Positions 9,501-15,856 of a stretch of DNA of 26,279 nt are shown piece after piece (positions within the stretch are counted from its first letter, which is position 1; each line of letters opens with the position of its first letter). The notes below the pieces were generated by a model, which worked only from the letters and a program-made list of their open reading frames with translations, ran no database searches and was not told the DNA's origin. The translations under genes and the position numbers were made by a program. Origin of the DNA: an uncultured Clostridia bacterium (GTDB lineage: Bacteria; Bacillota; Clostridia; Oscillospirales; Ruminococcaceae); assembly GCA_947588775.1 (NCBI GenBank), contig CANPZQ010000009.1, positions 1 to 26,279 on the forward strand. Direction: 5' to 3'.

Positions 9501-10012
9501 CCACGCCCGTCGGTCTGTGAGGCGCGGGAGTAGCCCATCTCCGTCAGAAGCTCCGAAAGCTCGCCGGTGTCGATTGCTTCTCCGGGCTTGAATTCAAGGG
9601 TATAGTCAATCAGCCTGTCCGAGGGCATCGCCGACTGCATCGCGGCCTCGACCGAGCATACCAAAATCTTCGATTTATCGCAAAGAACGCGGTAAAGCGC
9701 GGAAATCCGCCTGTGCTCATATTCCGGCGAGGCGGTTTCGATATTTGCGAAAGAAAAATCCTTTACCGGGTAGAGCGATGCGATTTCCCCGCCCGCCATT
9801 TCGTTGATGTCGGAAGCCGCCCTTGTCGCCGAGGCCTCGTCGGGGCAGATGAAAAGCACGCGGTATTTTTGCGAAAGATAAAACGCGGCGTGGGCCTTAT
9901 GGACGGCGGAGAGGCCGTTAAGGGAAACCGGCGTTTCGGAGCGCGAAAGCGCGTCGGAGAGCTCCGACAAAAACCCGAGCCGCGAGGCTGCGTTCAGAAA
10001 GATGTTCATCAT
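6551..10012 (-). CDS. mfd: Transcription-repair coupling factor Mfd
   Basis: A 1153-residue DNA translocase that removes RNA polymerase stalled at DNA damage and recruits UvrA. It has the usual family length and order: UvrB-like N-terminal domains (IRGSIIDIYPVN), the RNA-polymerase-interaction domain at about 487-545 (SPGDLVVHTLHGIGRF), the RecG-like helicase motor with Walker A GDVGFGKTE near 638 and DEEQ near 737, motif III-like LSATPIPRTLNMA, the helicase motif GRVGRSNRRAYAY, and a C-terminal TRCF domain. Two ATG codons in tandem (10012 and 10009) follow a GAGGTG box; the second has the better spacing. The box overlaps the pth stop region, with only 5 bases between pth stop and the first ATG, so translation is probably coupled. 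Confidence 0.97.
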   Translation of the reverse strand: MMNIFLNAASRLGFLSELSDALSRSETPVSLNGLSAVHKAHAAFYLSQKYRVLFICPDEASATRAASDINEMAGGEIASLYPVKDFSFANIETASPEYEHRRISALYRVLCDKSKILVCSVEAAMQSAMPSDRLIDYTLEFKPGEAIDTGELSELLTEMGYSRASQTDGRGQFSIRGSIIDIYPVNAELPYRIELWGDEIDTISIFDPETQRRADTVHEIAVPPAKELFIPAEELSAKISEMISAVSGRHGDLIKKNLQADLDALKNGVGLASYDKYYRQICGERSTVFDYFPGGVCLISEYNDCAERAKGFSAQLQEDIKLLYEDGILYKETNGFYSEFPEIMQKAGKLKLVFLDMFLRGSDVRLKRLIAAEALQSSGWGGESAPLFEELKSLEARNVCTVVLAGSEKARDILCEDIRAEGFKSQILSEQSELFGGMVYVGSGSLSGGFEYPTAKFALITRMKAAASRKRSRERPKDTKKINSITDISPGDLVVHTLHGIGRFSGISSIETNGVIKDYITIKYAGSDVLYVPVTQLDAVSKYIAPGDEDSVKLNKLGTQEWTRTRARIKKACKDMADELIALYAKRQVAKGFKFSPDNDWQAEFEERFEYEETADQLRSIDEIKGDMMKPIPMDRLLCGDVGFGKTEVALRAAMKCMLDSKQCAIMVPTTVLAWQHYQTALGRFSHFPVNVELLSRFRTPKEQKEIVRKLATGEIDLIIGTHRLVQDDVKFKALGLLIIDEEQRFGVAHKEKLKEQYPSVDILTLSATPIPRTLNMAMSGIRDMSVIEEPPQDRYPVQTYVLEHQQGVIIQAIQKELRRGGQVYYIHNRIETLEMCAYRLQQQLPDARIGIAHGQMDEEKLSDIWRQLLENEIDILVCTTIIETGVDVPNVNTLIIEDSDRFGLSQLYQLRGRVGRSNRRAYAYFTFRRGRVLTEVAAKRLEAIRELTQFGSGFKIAMRDLEIRGVGSILSAKQHGHMEAVGYDMYLRLLTEAIAEQKGEAPPKAPEDCLVDVSVDAYIPEDYIEDLPLRIDAYRRIAQIVTVEDSQDVIDELIDRFGEPPKSVTGLVNVALLRNMASNNGIKEISQKGNLIYFYIREANVPAIMSVAQKYKGRVQVNGADNGFIAVKLQKGEAPMRVMRDVLGVMEGKRLG

Positions 10013-10017
10013 TCACC

Positions 10018-10626
10018 TCAATTGAATTTGTTCATGGCTTCGTCGATTTTCCCGCCGACAATCATCTTGACCGCCTCCGCGGCGTTGCAAAAAGCTTCGA
10101 ACGCGGCGGGCTGTTCGCTTTTTGAAAATTCCGATAGCACCCACGCCGCCATGTCGTAGTCGGGGTGGGGCTTCGCGCCGATTCCGACCTTTACGCGCGG
10201 AAAATCCTCCGAGCCCGTGAGCGTTATAATCGAGCGGAGGCCCTTCTGACCGCCGTCGGAGCCCTTTCGCTTTATACGGATTTTCCCGACGTCGAGGCTC
10301 ACGTCGTCGGAGATGACCGCCACTCGCTCAATCGGGATTTTGTAGAAGCTCATCGCCTCAACCACCGCTTCGCCCGAGGCGTTCATCATTGTCGTCGGCT
10401 TCATCAAAAGGCACTTATGACCGTCTATTTCCGCAAAGGCGGTTACGGATTTGAACTTTGAGCGCGTTACCGATACGCCGAGCGAGGCGGCGAGGTTGTC
10501 TACAGTAAGCCAGCCGCAGTTGTGGCGGGTTCTGAGATACTTTACGCCCGGGTTCCCGAGGCCGACGATAAGCCATTCGACCGCGCCGGCGGGTTCTTTA
10601 TCCCTGAATTTGGAAAACAGTCCCAT
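10018..10626 (-). CDS. pth: Peptidyl-tRNA hydrolase
   Basis: Releases tRNA from peptidyl-tRNA dropped by ribosomes; essential in most bacteria. The 202-residue product carries GLGNPG (22-27, with N25), the catalytic histidine H35 in TRHNCGW, N82 in MMNASG, the acidic pair D107-D108 in ISDDVSLDVG, and GSDGGQKGLRSI (122-133). It has about 17 extra residues before the core, which usually begins near its first methionine. The start chosen is ATG 10626-10624 with AAAGGAG six bases upstream; a GTG at 10644 is in frame but would place the Shine-Dalgarno inside the gene. It lies third in the glmU operon, in the pth-mfd order that is widely kept in Firmicutes. Confidence 0.95.
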   Translation of the reverse strand: MGLFSKFRDKEPAGAVEWLIVGLGNPGVKYLRTRHNCGWLTVDNLAASLGVSVTRSKFKSVTAFAEIDGHKCLLMKPTTMMNASGEAVVEAMSFYKIPIERVAVISDDVSLDVGKIRIKRKGSDGGQKGLRSIITLTGSEDFPRVKVGIGAKPHPDYDMAAWVLSEFSKSEQPAAFEAFCNAAEAVKMIVGGKIDEAMNKFN

Positions 10627-10647
10627 ATTATACTCCTTTATCACATA

Positions 10648-10685
10648 CGCTTTCGCCCCCGCGCCGCATGGCAGGGGGGTAAGCG
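10648..10685. other. GC-rich intra-operon hairpin between NUDIX gene and pth
   Basis: An interrupted stem: CGCTT (10648-10652) pairs with AAGCG (10681-10685), and CCCCC (10656-10660) pairs with the G-run at 10674-10679 around an ATG-containing loop. No U-tract follows on the minus strand, so it is more likely an mRNA-processing or stability structure, or a small repeat, than a terminator. Confidence 0.5.
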
Positions 10686-10697
10686 CGATATTATGTT

Positions 10698-11129
10698 TTA
10701 AACTATGCCTCTTCGGCAGATTTCCTCAATAAGCCGCGGCTGAATCAGCGGGTAGGTGAGATTTTCCGGCACGGAGCCGGCGAGTATTATTTTTTCAATC
10801 TCGCTTTCGAGCTTTCCGAACGAGAGAATATCTGCCGCGCATAAAAGCCCGAAGGATTCGCCGCCGCTTTCGTTTACGCGGGTTTTCCCCGTCACCGAGT
10901 ATACGCAGACCGGCCTTACAGCAAAACTCACGGCCCCCGTTTCCTCGCGAAGCTCCCGCGCCGCCGCTTCTTCCGGCGTTTCGCCGAAATCGACATGCCC
11001 GCCGGGGAGCTCATAGGTATCCCGCTCGCGGTGCTTGCAGAAAACCCACCCGCCGCCGCATCTTGCGGCGCAGACGGCGAATTTCAGGGGCTTATCAACG
11101 CCGAGCGGGTAAAATTTTACCTCAATCAT
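10698..11129 (-). CDS. NUDIX hydrolase
   Basis: A 143-residue protein of the MutT/NUDIX fold. The NUDIX box is complete at residues 44-66: G44, E50, then R58-E-L and E62-E63 before G65, matching the Gx5Ex7REUxEExGU rule, preceded by YELPGG. Members hydrolyse nucleoside diphosphates linked to another group. The exact substrate cannot be read from the sequence; 8-oxo-dGTP, ADP-ribose or a nucleotide sugar are all possible. The start is ATG 11129-11127, which overlaps the end of glmU by 8 bases (ATGATTGA), with GGGAG inside the glmU tail as Shine-Dalgarno. A longer frame from 11171 would need a start deep in glmU without a matching ribosome site. Translation is probably coupled to glmU. Confidence 0.9.
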   Translation of the reverse strand: MIEVKFYPLGVDKPLKFAVCAARCGGGWVFCKHRERDTYELPGGHVDFGETPEEAAARELREETGAVSFAVRPVCVYSVTGKTRVNESGGESFGLLCAADILSFGKLESEIEKIILAGSVPENLTYPLIQPRLIEEICRRGIV

Positions 11130-12525
11130 TCTGCTCCCTGAATTTTTTGCCCTTTTCGAGGTGCCGCGCAAGCTTTTTCTCGGCGAAGTTTTCCTTGTTT
11201 TCCTGGCGGCTCCGCGCGATTCCGAGAGCCCCGTCCGGGACCTCCCTTGTAATCGTCGAGCCTGCGGCGGTGTATGCCGCGCGGCCGAGCTTTACCGGCG
11301 CGATGAGGTTTGTGTTGCAGCCTATAAACGAATCGTCGCCGATTTCGCAGCGAGCCTTTACGGTTCCGTCGTAGTTTGCGGTCAAAGAGCCGCAGCCGAA
11401 GTTTACGTTTTTGCCGACGTCCGAATCGCCGACATAGTTAAAGTGTGAAACTGACGTTCCCTCGCCGATTACGGAGTTCTTGATTTCAACGAAGTCCCCG
11501 ACGTGGGCGAAATCCTTTATAACCGCGCCCGGCCGAAGCTGTACGAACGGCCCGATATTGCAGTCTGAGCCGACAGTTTCGCAGTTTGCGACGACGGCGT
11601 TTAAGCTCGAGCGTTCGCCGACGGTCGTATCGCGGAGCTGGCTGCCGGGGCCGATAACCGAGCCCGCGCCGATTCTGCATCTGCCCCAAATCTGGGTATT
11701 CGGGAGAATTTTCGCCTCCGGCGCGATTTCCGCGTCGGGCGAGATTATAATTCCGTCGGCGCAGATTATTTCAACGCCGTTTTCAAGGTGCTTTTCGATG
11801 ACGCGCCTGCGGGCGGTTTCATTTAAAACGAGCATTCCCGCGCGGTCGTTCGCCGACAGGACGATGTCCTGGTTCGGGGCGACGCAGGCGTCGGCGCGCT
11901 TGCCCTCGGAGAGGAGGATTTCAATCGCGTCGGTGATGTAATATTCGCCCTGGGCGTTGTTTCGGGTGAGCTTCGGGAGGGTTTCCAAGAGCGCGCGGGT
12001 GTCGAAAACGAAGCAGCCCGAGTTTATTTCGCGGATTTTCGCCTCTTCCGGAGTACAGTCCTTCTGCTCGCGGATTCCCGAGATTCCGTCCGGGGTTCTT
12101 AGGATTCTTCCGTAGCCGCGCGGGTCGTCGAGCTCCGCGGTTATTACGGTTACGGCGTTTTTGGCGTTTTTGTGATGTTCAATCGAGTTTTTAATCGTTT
12201 CGCTGTCGATAAACGGCGCGTCGCCGTTGAAAATAACAGTTTCGCCGTCGGGGGATTCGCGAAGAAATTCTGCGGCCGTCATAACCGCGTGGCCGGTGCC
12301 GAGGCGTTCCGCCTGAAAGACGGTTTTATACCTTCCGGCAAGGTGCTCGTCGAGATATTCGCGCGCATAGCCCGTTACTACGCAGATATTTGAAATGCCC
12401 GCCTCCTCGAACGCCGAGATAATCCAGTCGATGATGGGTTTCCCGAGGATTTCGGTGAGGGTTTTCGGCTTTGAGGATTTCATTCTTTTTCCCTGTCCGC
12501 CGGCCAAAATTACGGCGTTTGTCAT
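11122..12525 (-). CDS. glmU: Bifunctional UDP-GlcNAc pyrophosphorylase / glucosamine-1-phosphate acetyltransferase
   Basis: Carries out the last two steps to UDP-GlcNAc, the precursor of peptidoglycan. The 467-residue length fits the family. The N-terminal uridylyltransferase shows LAGGQGKRM (7-15), KPKTL and FNGDAPFI. The C-terminal half is a left-handed beta-helix of hexapeptide repeats, with the acetyltransferase histidine H361 in SHFNYVGDSDVG followed by ANYDGTVK. The start is ATG 12525-12523 with AAAGGAG eight bases upstream; the frame is open up to 12645 but that part is the promoter and leader. First gene of the operon glmU - NUDIX - pth - mfd. In Bacillus the same neighbourhood contains prs between glmU and pth; here a NUDIX gene takes that place. 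Confidence 0.97.
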   Translation of the reverse strand: MTNAVILAGGQGKRMKSSKPKTLTEILGKPIIDWIISAFEEAGISNICVVTGYAREYLDEHLAGRYKTVFQAERLGTGHAVMTAAEFLRESPDGETVIFNGDAPFIDSETIKNSIEHHKNAKNAVTVITAELDDPRGYGRILRTPDGISGIREQKDCTPEEAKIREINSGCFVFDTRALLETLPKLTRNNAQGEYYITDAIEILLSEGKRADACVAPNQDIVLSANDRAGMLVLNETARRRVIEKHLENGVEIICADGIIISPDAEIAPEAKILPNTQIWGRCRIGAGSVIGPGSQLRDTTVGERSSLNAVVANCETVGSDCNIGPFVQLRPGAVIKDFAHVGDFVEIKNSVIGEGTSVSHFNYVGDSDVGKNVNFGCGSLTANYDGTVKARCEIGDDSFIGCNTNLIAPVKLGRAAYTAAGSTITREVPDGALGIARSRQENKENFAEKKLARHLEKGKKFREQND

Positions 12526-12546
12526 ACTAACAGCTCCTTTATGATG

Positions 12547-12609
12547 GCGGGTATCCGTAAAACCCGCATGATTAAGTAATATTATATCAGAAACCTCGCC
12601 CCGTTTCAA
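12547..12609 (-). promoter_or_regulatory. Promoter and leader of the glmU operon
   Basis: On the minus strand, TTGAAA (12609-12604), a 17-base spacer and a perfect TATAAT (12586-12581). The short leader contains a hairpin, GCGGGT with ACCCGC (12567-12562 and 12552-12547). It also contains an ATG (12570-12568) opening a 15-codon frame whose TGA overlaps the glmU ATG as ATGA. Confidence 0.85.
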
Positions 12610-12689
12610 GCGAAAACGCGGGAGTAACTTCTCACAAAATTGCACAAAAAATCGCTCGAGAATTTGTAATATTTTTTACCGAAATTTTG

Positions 12690-12718
12690 TGGAAAAGCTT
12701 TGCGGTTTCTGGTATAAT
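12690..12718 (+). promoter_or_regulatory. Promoter of ppdK
   Basis: TGGAAA (12690-12695), a 17-base spacer and a perfect TATAAT (12713-12718) with an extended TGG before it. It is divergent from the glmU promoter. A GC-rich leader of about 75 bases follows, ending in GGAGG before the ppdK ATG. Confidence 0.75.
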
Positions 12719-12801
12719 GGTATCAAGTCCGTTTGCGCCCGTTTTTGGAGTTGCTCGCTCCGGGCGCGCGCGGGTAATAAGAATATGGAGGTAAAAAACC
12801 A

Positions 12802-15435
12802 ATGAGCAAAAAATACTGTTACCTTTTCACCGAAGGCAACGCGCAGATGCGTGAGCTTTTGGGCGGAAAGGGCGCAAACCTCGCAGAAATGACCAATATC
12901 GGTCTGCCCGTCCCCCAGGGCTTCACTATTTCCACCGAAGCCTGCACTCAGTACTATGAGGACGGCCGCCAGATCAATCCCGAAATCATGGCGGAAATTA
13001 TGGAATACATCGAGAAGATGGAAACCGTTACCGGCAAGAAGTTCGGCGATAAAGAGAACCCGCTTTTAGTTTCCGTCCGTTCCGGCGCGCGCGCTTCGAT
13101 GCCCGGTATGATGGATACCATCCTCAACCTCGGCCTTAACGAAGAGGTCGTAAACGTAATCGCGAAGAAGTCCAACAACCCCCGCTGGGCTTGGGACTGC
13201 TACCGCAGATTCATTCAGATGTTCTCCGACGTCGTTATGGAAGTCGGCAAGAAGTACTTCGAGAAGCTCATCGACCAGATGAAGGAAGAAAAGGGCGTTA
13301 CTCAGGACGTAGAGCTCAACGCCGACGACCTTCACAAGCTCGCCGACCAGTTCAAGGCAGAATACAAGAACCAGCTCGGCAAGGACTTCCCCGACGACCC
13401 GAAGGAACAGCTCTTCGAGGCCATCAAGGCCGTTTTCCGCTCGTGGGATAACCCGAGAGCGAACGTATACCGCATGGACCACGACATTCCTTACAGCTGG
13501 GGCACCGCTGTCAACGTACAGATGATGGCTTTCGGCAACATGGGCGATAACTGCGGCACCGGCGTTGCCTTTACCCGCAACCCCGCCACCGGCGAGAAGG
13601 GCCTTATGGGCGAATTCCTCACCAACGCTCAGGGCGAGGACGTCGTAGCCGGCGTTCGCACCCCGATGCCTATCGCTAAGATGGCGGAGGTATTCCCGAA
13701 GGTTTACGAGCAGTTCCAGGAAGTCTGCAAAATCCTCGAGAACCACTACCGCGATATGCAGGATATGGAGTTCACCGTTGAGAACGAGAAGCTCTATATG
13801 CTCCAGACCCGTAACGGCAAGCGCACCGCCGCCGCCGCTATCAAGATTGCCTGCGACCTCATCGACGAGGGCATGATTACCGAGAGAGAAGCTCTTATGC
13901 AGATCGACGCGAAGTCGCTCGACATGCTTCTGCACCCGACCTTCGACGCCGCCGCTCTTAAGAAGGCCGTTCCCGTCGGCAAGGGCATTGCCGCTTCTCC
14001 GGGAGCAGCCGCCGGCACCATCGTATTCACCGCCGAGGACGCCGTAAAGCACGGCAAGAACAAGGAAAAGGTAGTTCTTGTCCGCCTCGAAACCTCCCCG
14101 GAGGACATCGAGGGAATGAAGTATTCCCAGGGTATCCTCACCGTCCGCGGAGGACAGACCTCCCACGCCGCCGTTGTTGCGAGAGGAATGGGAACCTGCT
14201 GTGTTTCCGGCTGCGGCGACATCAAGATGGACGAGGAGAACAAGTGCTTCACCCTCGCGGGCAGAACCTATCATGAGGGCGACGCAATTTCACTCGACGG
14301 CTCCACCGGCAACATCTACGGCGAGCTTATTCCGACCGTTCCGGCCGACCCGAACAGCGGCTACTTCGGAAGAATCATGGAGCTTGCCGACAAGTATAAG
14401 AAGCTCGGCGTAAGAACCAACGCCGACACTCCCGCCGACGCAAGACAGGCCGCCGCTTTCGGCGCGCAGGGAATCGGCCTCTGCCGTACCGAGCACATGT
14501 TCTTCGACCCCGCGAGAATCGGCGCGTTCAGAGAGATGATTTGCTCCGAAACCGTCGAGGAGCGCGAAGCCGCCCTCGCTAAGATTGAACCCATGCAGCA
14601 GGCTGACTTCGAGGGACTCTTCGAGGCTTTGGGCGGACATCCCGTAACCATTCGCTTCTTAGACCCGCCGCTTCACGAATTTGTCCCGACCGACGAGGCC
14701 GACATCGAGGCTCTCGCGAAAACTCAGGGCAAGTCGGTTGCATATATCCATCAGGTAATCAACGACCTCCACGAGTTCAACCCGATGATGGGTCACCGCG
14801 GCTGCCGTCTTACCGTAACCTATCCCGAAATCGCCGTGATGCAGACCAAGGCCGTCATCAAGGCCGCCATCAACGTCAAGAAGAATCATCCCGACTGGGA
14901 CATCGTTCCGGAAATCATGATTCCGCTTGTCGGAGAGGTAAAGGAGCTTAAGTTCGTCAAGGACGTCGTCGTAAAGACCGCCGACGAGGTTATCGCCGCT
15001 TCCGGCGTTGAGCTCAAGTACGAGGTCGGCACTATGATTGAAATCCCGCGCGCCGCTCTCACCGCCGACGACATCGCCAAGGAGGCCGAGTTCTTCTGCT
15101 TCGGCACCAACGACCTCACCCAGATGACCTTCGGCTTCAGCCGCGACGACGCCGGCAAGTTCCTGCCCGCGTACTACGCGAACAAGATTTACGAGAGCGA
15201 CCCGTTCGCAAGGCTTGACACCACCGGCGTAGGCAAGCTTATGGATATGGCCGTCACCCTCGGCAAGAAGGTAAGACCCGAGCTCCACTGCGGTATCTGC
15301 GGCGAGCACGGCGGCGACCCGTCCTCCATCGAGTTCTGCCACAAAATCGGCCTCGACTATGTATCCTGCTCTCCGTTCCGCGTCCCGATTGCAAGACTTG
15401 CCGCCGCGCAGGCTGCGATTAAGGATAATACCTGA
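12802..15435 (+). CDS. ppdK: Pyruvate, phosphate dikinase
   Basis: Interconverts pyruvate + ATP + phosphate and PEP + AMP + PPi; in anaerobes it often acts in PPi-linked glycolysis or gluconeogenesis. The 877-residue product has the full architecture: N-terminal nucleotide-binding domain (LLGGKGANLAEM at 19-30, SVRSGARASMPGM), the swivelling phosphohistidine domain with GGQTSHAAVVAR and the catalytic histidine at residue 455, and a PEP/pyruvate TIM barrel ending in HCGICGEHGG with the active-site cysteine at 833. The histidine position equals that of the well-studied Clostridium symbiosum enzyme. GGAGG lies ten bases before the ATG. Codon use is strongly biased to C-ending codons, as expected for a highly expressed gene. 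Transcribed alone: own promoter upstream, strong terminator downstream. Confidence 0.98.
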   Translation: MSKKYCYLFTEGNAQMRELLGGKGANLAEMTNIGLPVPQGFTISTEACTQYYEDGRQINPEIMAEIMEYIEKMETVTGKKFGDKENPLLVSVRSGARASMPGMMDTILNLGLNEEVVNVIAKKSNNPRWAWDCYRRFIQMFSDVVMEVGKKYFEKLIDQMKEEKGVTQDVELNADDLHKLADQFKAEYKNQLGKDFPDDPKEQLFEAIKAVFRSWDNPRANVYRMDHDIPYSWGTAVNVQMMAFGNMGDNCGTGVAFTRNPATGEKGLMGEFLTNAQGEDVVAGVRTPMPIAKMAEVFPKVYEQFQEVCKILENHYRDMQDMEFTVENEKLYMLQTRNGKRTAAAAIKIACDLIDEGMITEREALMQIDAKSLDMLLHPTFDAAALKKAVPVGKGIAASPGAAAGTIVFTAEDAVKHGKNKEKVVLVRLETSPEDIEGMKYSQGILTVRGGQTSHAAVVARGMGTCCVSGCGDIKMDEENKCFTLAGRTYHEGDAISLDGSTGNIYGELIPTVPADPNSGYFGRIMELADKYKKLGVRTNADTPADARQAAAFGAQGIGLCRTEHMFFDPARIGAFREMICSETVEEREAALAKIEPMQQADFEGLFEALGGHPVTIRFLDPPLHEFVPTDEADIEALAKTQGKSVAYIHQVINDLHEFNPMMGHRGCRLTVTYPEIAVMQTKAVIKAAINVKKNHPDWDIVPEIMIPLVGEVKELKFVKDVVVKTADEVIAASGVELKYEVGTMIEIPRAALTADDIAKEAEFFCFGTNDLTQMTFGFSRDDAGKFLPAYYANKIYESDPFARLDTTGVGKLMDMAVTLGKKVRPELHCGICGEHGGDPSSIEFCHKIGLDYVSCSPFRVPIARLAAAQAAIKDNT

Positions 15436-15494
15436 TTTCGGACGGCTGACAGGCTGACGGCTGATAGCTAATAGTAATAGCGAATAATACAGGG

Positions 15495-15533
15495 ACCCCG
15501 CTTTGCCGTTGTTTCGGCAGGGCGGGGTTTTTG
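15495..15533 (+). terminator. Intrinsic terminator of ppdK
   Basis: A 14-bp stem with two G-U pairs, ACCCCGCTTTGCCG (15495-15508) and CGGCAGGGCGGGGT (15515-15528), with loop TTGTTT and a run of T after it. The 59 bases between stop codon and stem hold short imperfect repeats of GGCTGAC, with no evident role. Confidence 0.92.
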
Positions 15534-15557
15534 CGGGTTGGGGGTGAACCGCAGCAA

Positions 15558-15642
15558 CGCGCGGCGGAAAAAGCGGGGGTGTTGTGCGAAATGGGGGCGG
15601 GCGGGTGGGTGGGACCGGCGCAGCAGCTTTTTCCGCCGCGCG
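15558..15642. repeat. GC-rich inverted-repeat element with quadruplex motif (member 1)
   Basis: A perfect 17-bp inverted repeat, CGCGCGGCGGAAAAAGC (15558-15574) and its complement (15626-15642), encloses 51 bases. The enclosed part contains five G-runs (5,3,3,3,3) split by single bases at 15593-15613, a classic G-quadruplex motif on the plus strand. The rest of the 421-base gap between ppdK and the next gene holds the ppdK terminator, an AT-rich promoter region and a leader. Confidence 0.8.
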
Positions 15643-15745
15643 GCCTCCCACACCCTCAAAATTAACCTATAATCCTCCAAAATTGCCAAAAACAAATAAT
15701 TCAACTCAAAATGTCTGTAAAATACGAGGATATATCATTGCTTTT

Positions 15746-15819
15746 TTGACAATTATACTATAAAATATATATAAGTTGGTAATTTGGCCAAATGTTTGCA
15801 ATCGCGGGAGGGACCCGCG
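15746..15819 (+). promoter_or_regulatory. Promoter and leader of the hemicellulase cluster
   Basis: A perfect TTGACA (15746-15751), an 18-base spacer and TATAAG (15770-15775). Close to the predicted transcription start lies the 12-base palindrome ATTTGGCCAAAT (15782-15793), placed where a repressor would block transcription. A hairpin CGCGGG (15803-15808) with CCCGCG (15814-15819) follows in the leader. The operator role is inference. Confidence 0.7.
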
Positions 15820-15856
15820 TTTACTTGGAAAATTATATTATGAAGGAGAGATTTCA

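Noticed and set aside
12526..12801. A riboswitch or glmS-type ribozyme in the glmU-ppdK gap
   Set aside because: The glmU leader is too short for a known riboswitch, and the glmS ribozyme belongs to glmS, not glmU. The gap is explained by two divergent promoters and short leaders.
13066..14274. A 402-codon open frame opposite ppdK
   Set aside because: Antisense shadow of a highly biased, conserved gene; its product is low-complexity Gly/Val/Leu-rich and has no ribosome site.
15436..15470. Short GGCTGAC-type tandem repeats after ppdK
   Set aside because: Only about three imperfect copies of 7-9 bases; too short and degenerate to call a repeat element.
15558..15642. A MITE-like insertion with 17-bp terminal repeats
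   Set aside because: No target-site duplication is visible beside the arms (AGCAA on the left, GCCTC on the right), so insertion cannot be claimed. Kept as an inverted-repeat element only.
15776..15856. Upstream TTG start for the type-B esterase
   Set aside because: This start is at the predicted transcription start, and the added residues do not match the family, whereas ATG 15857 has AAGGAGAG.
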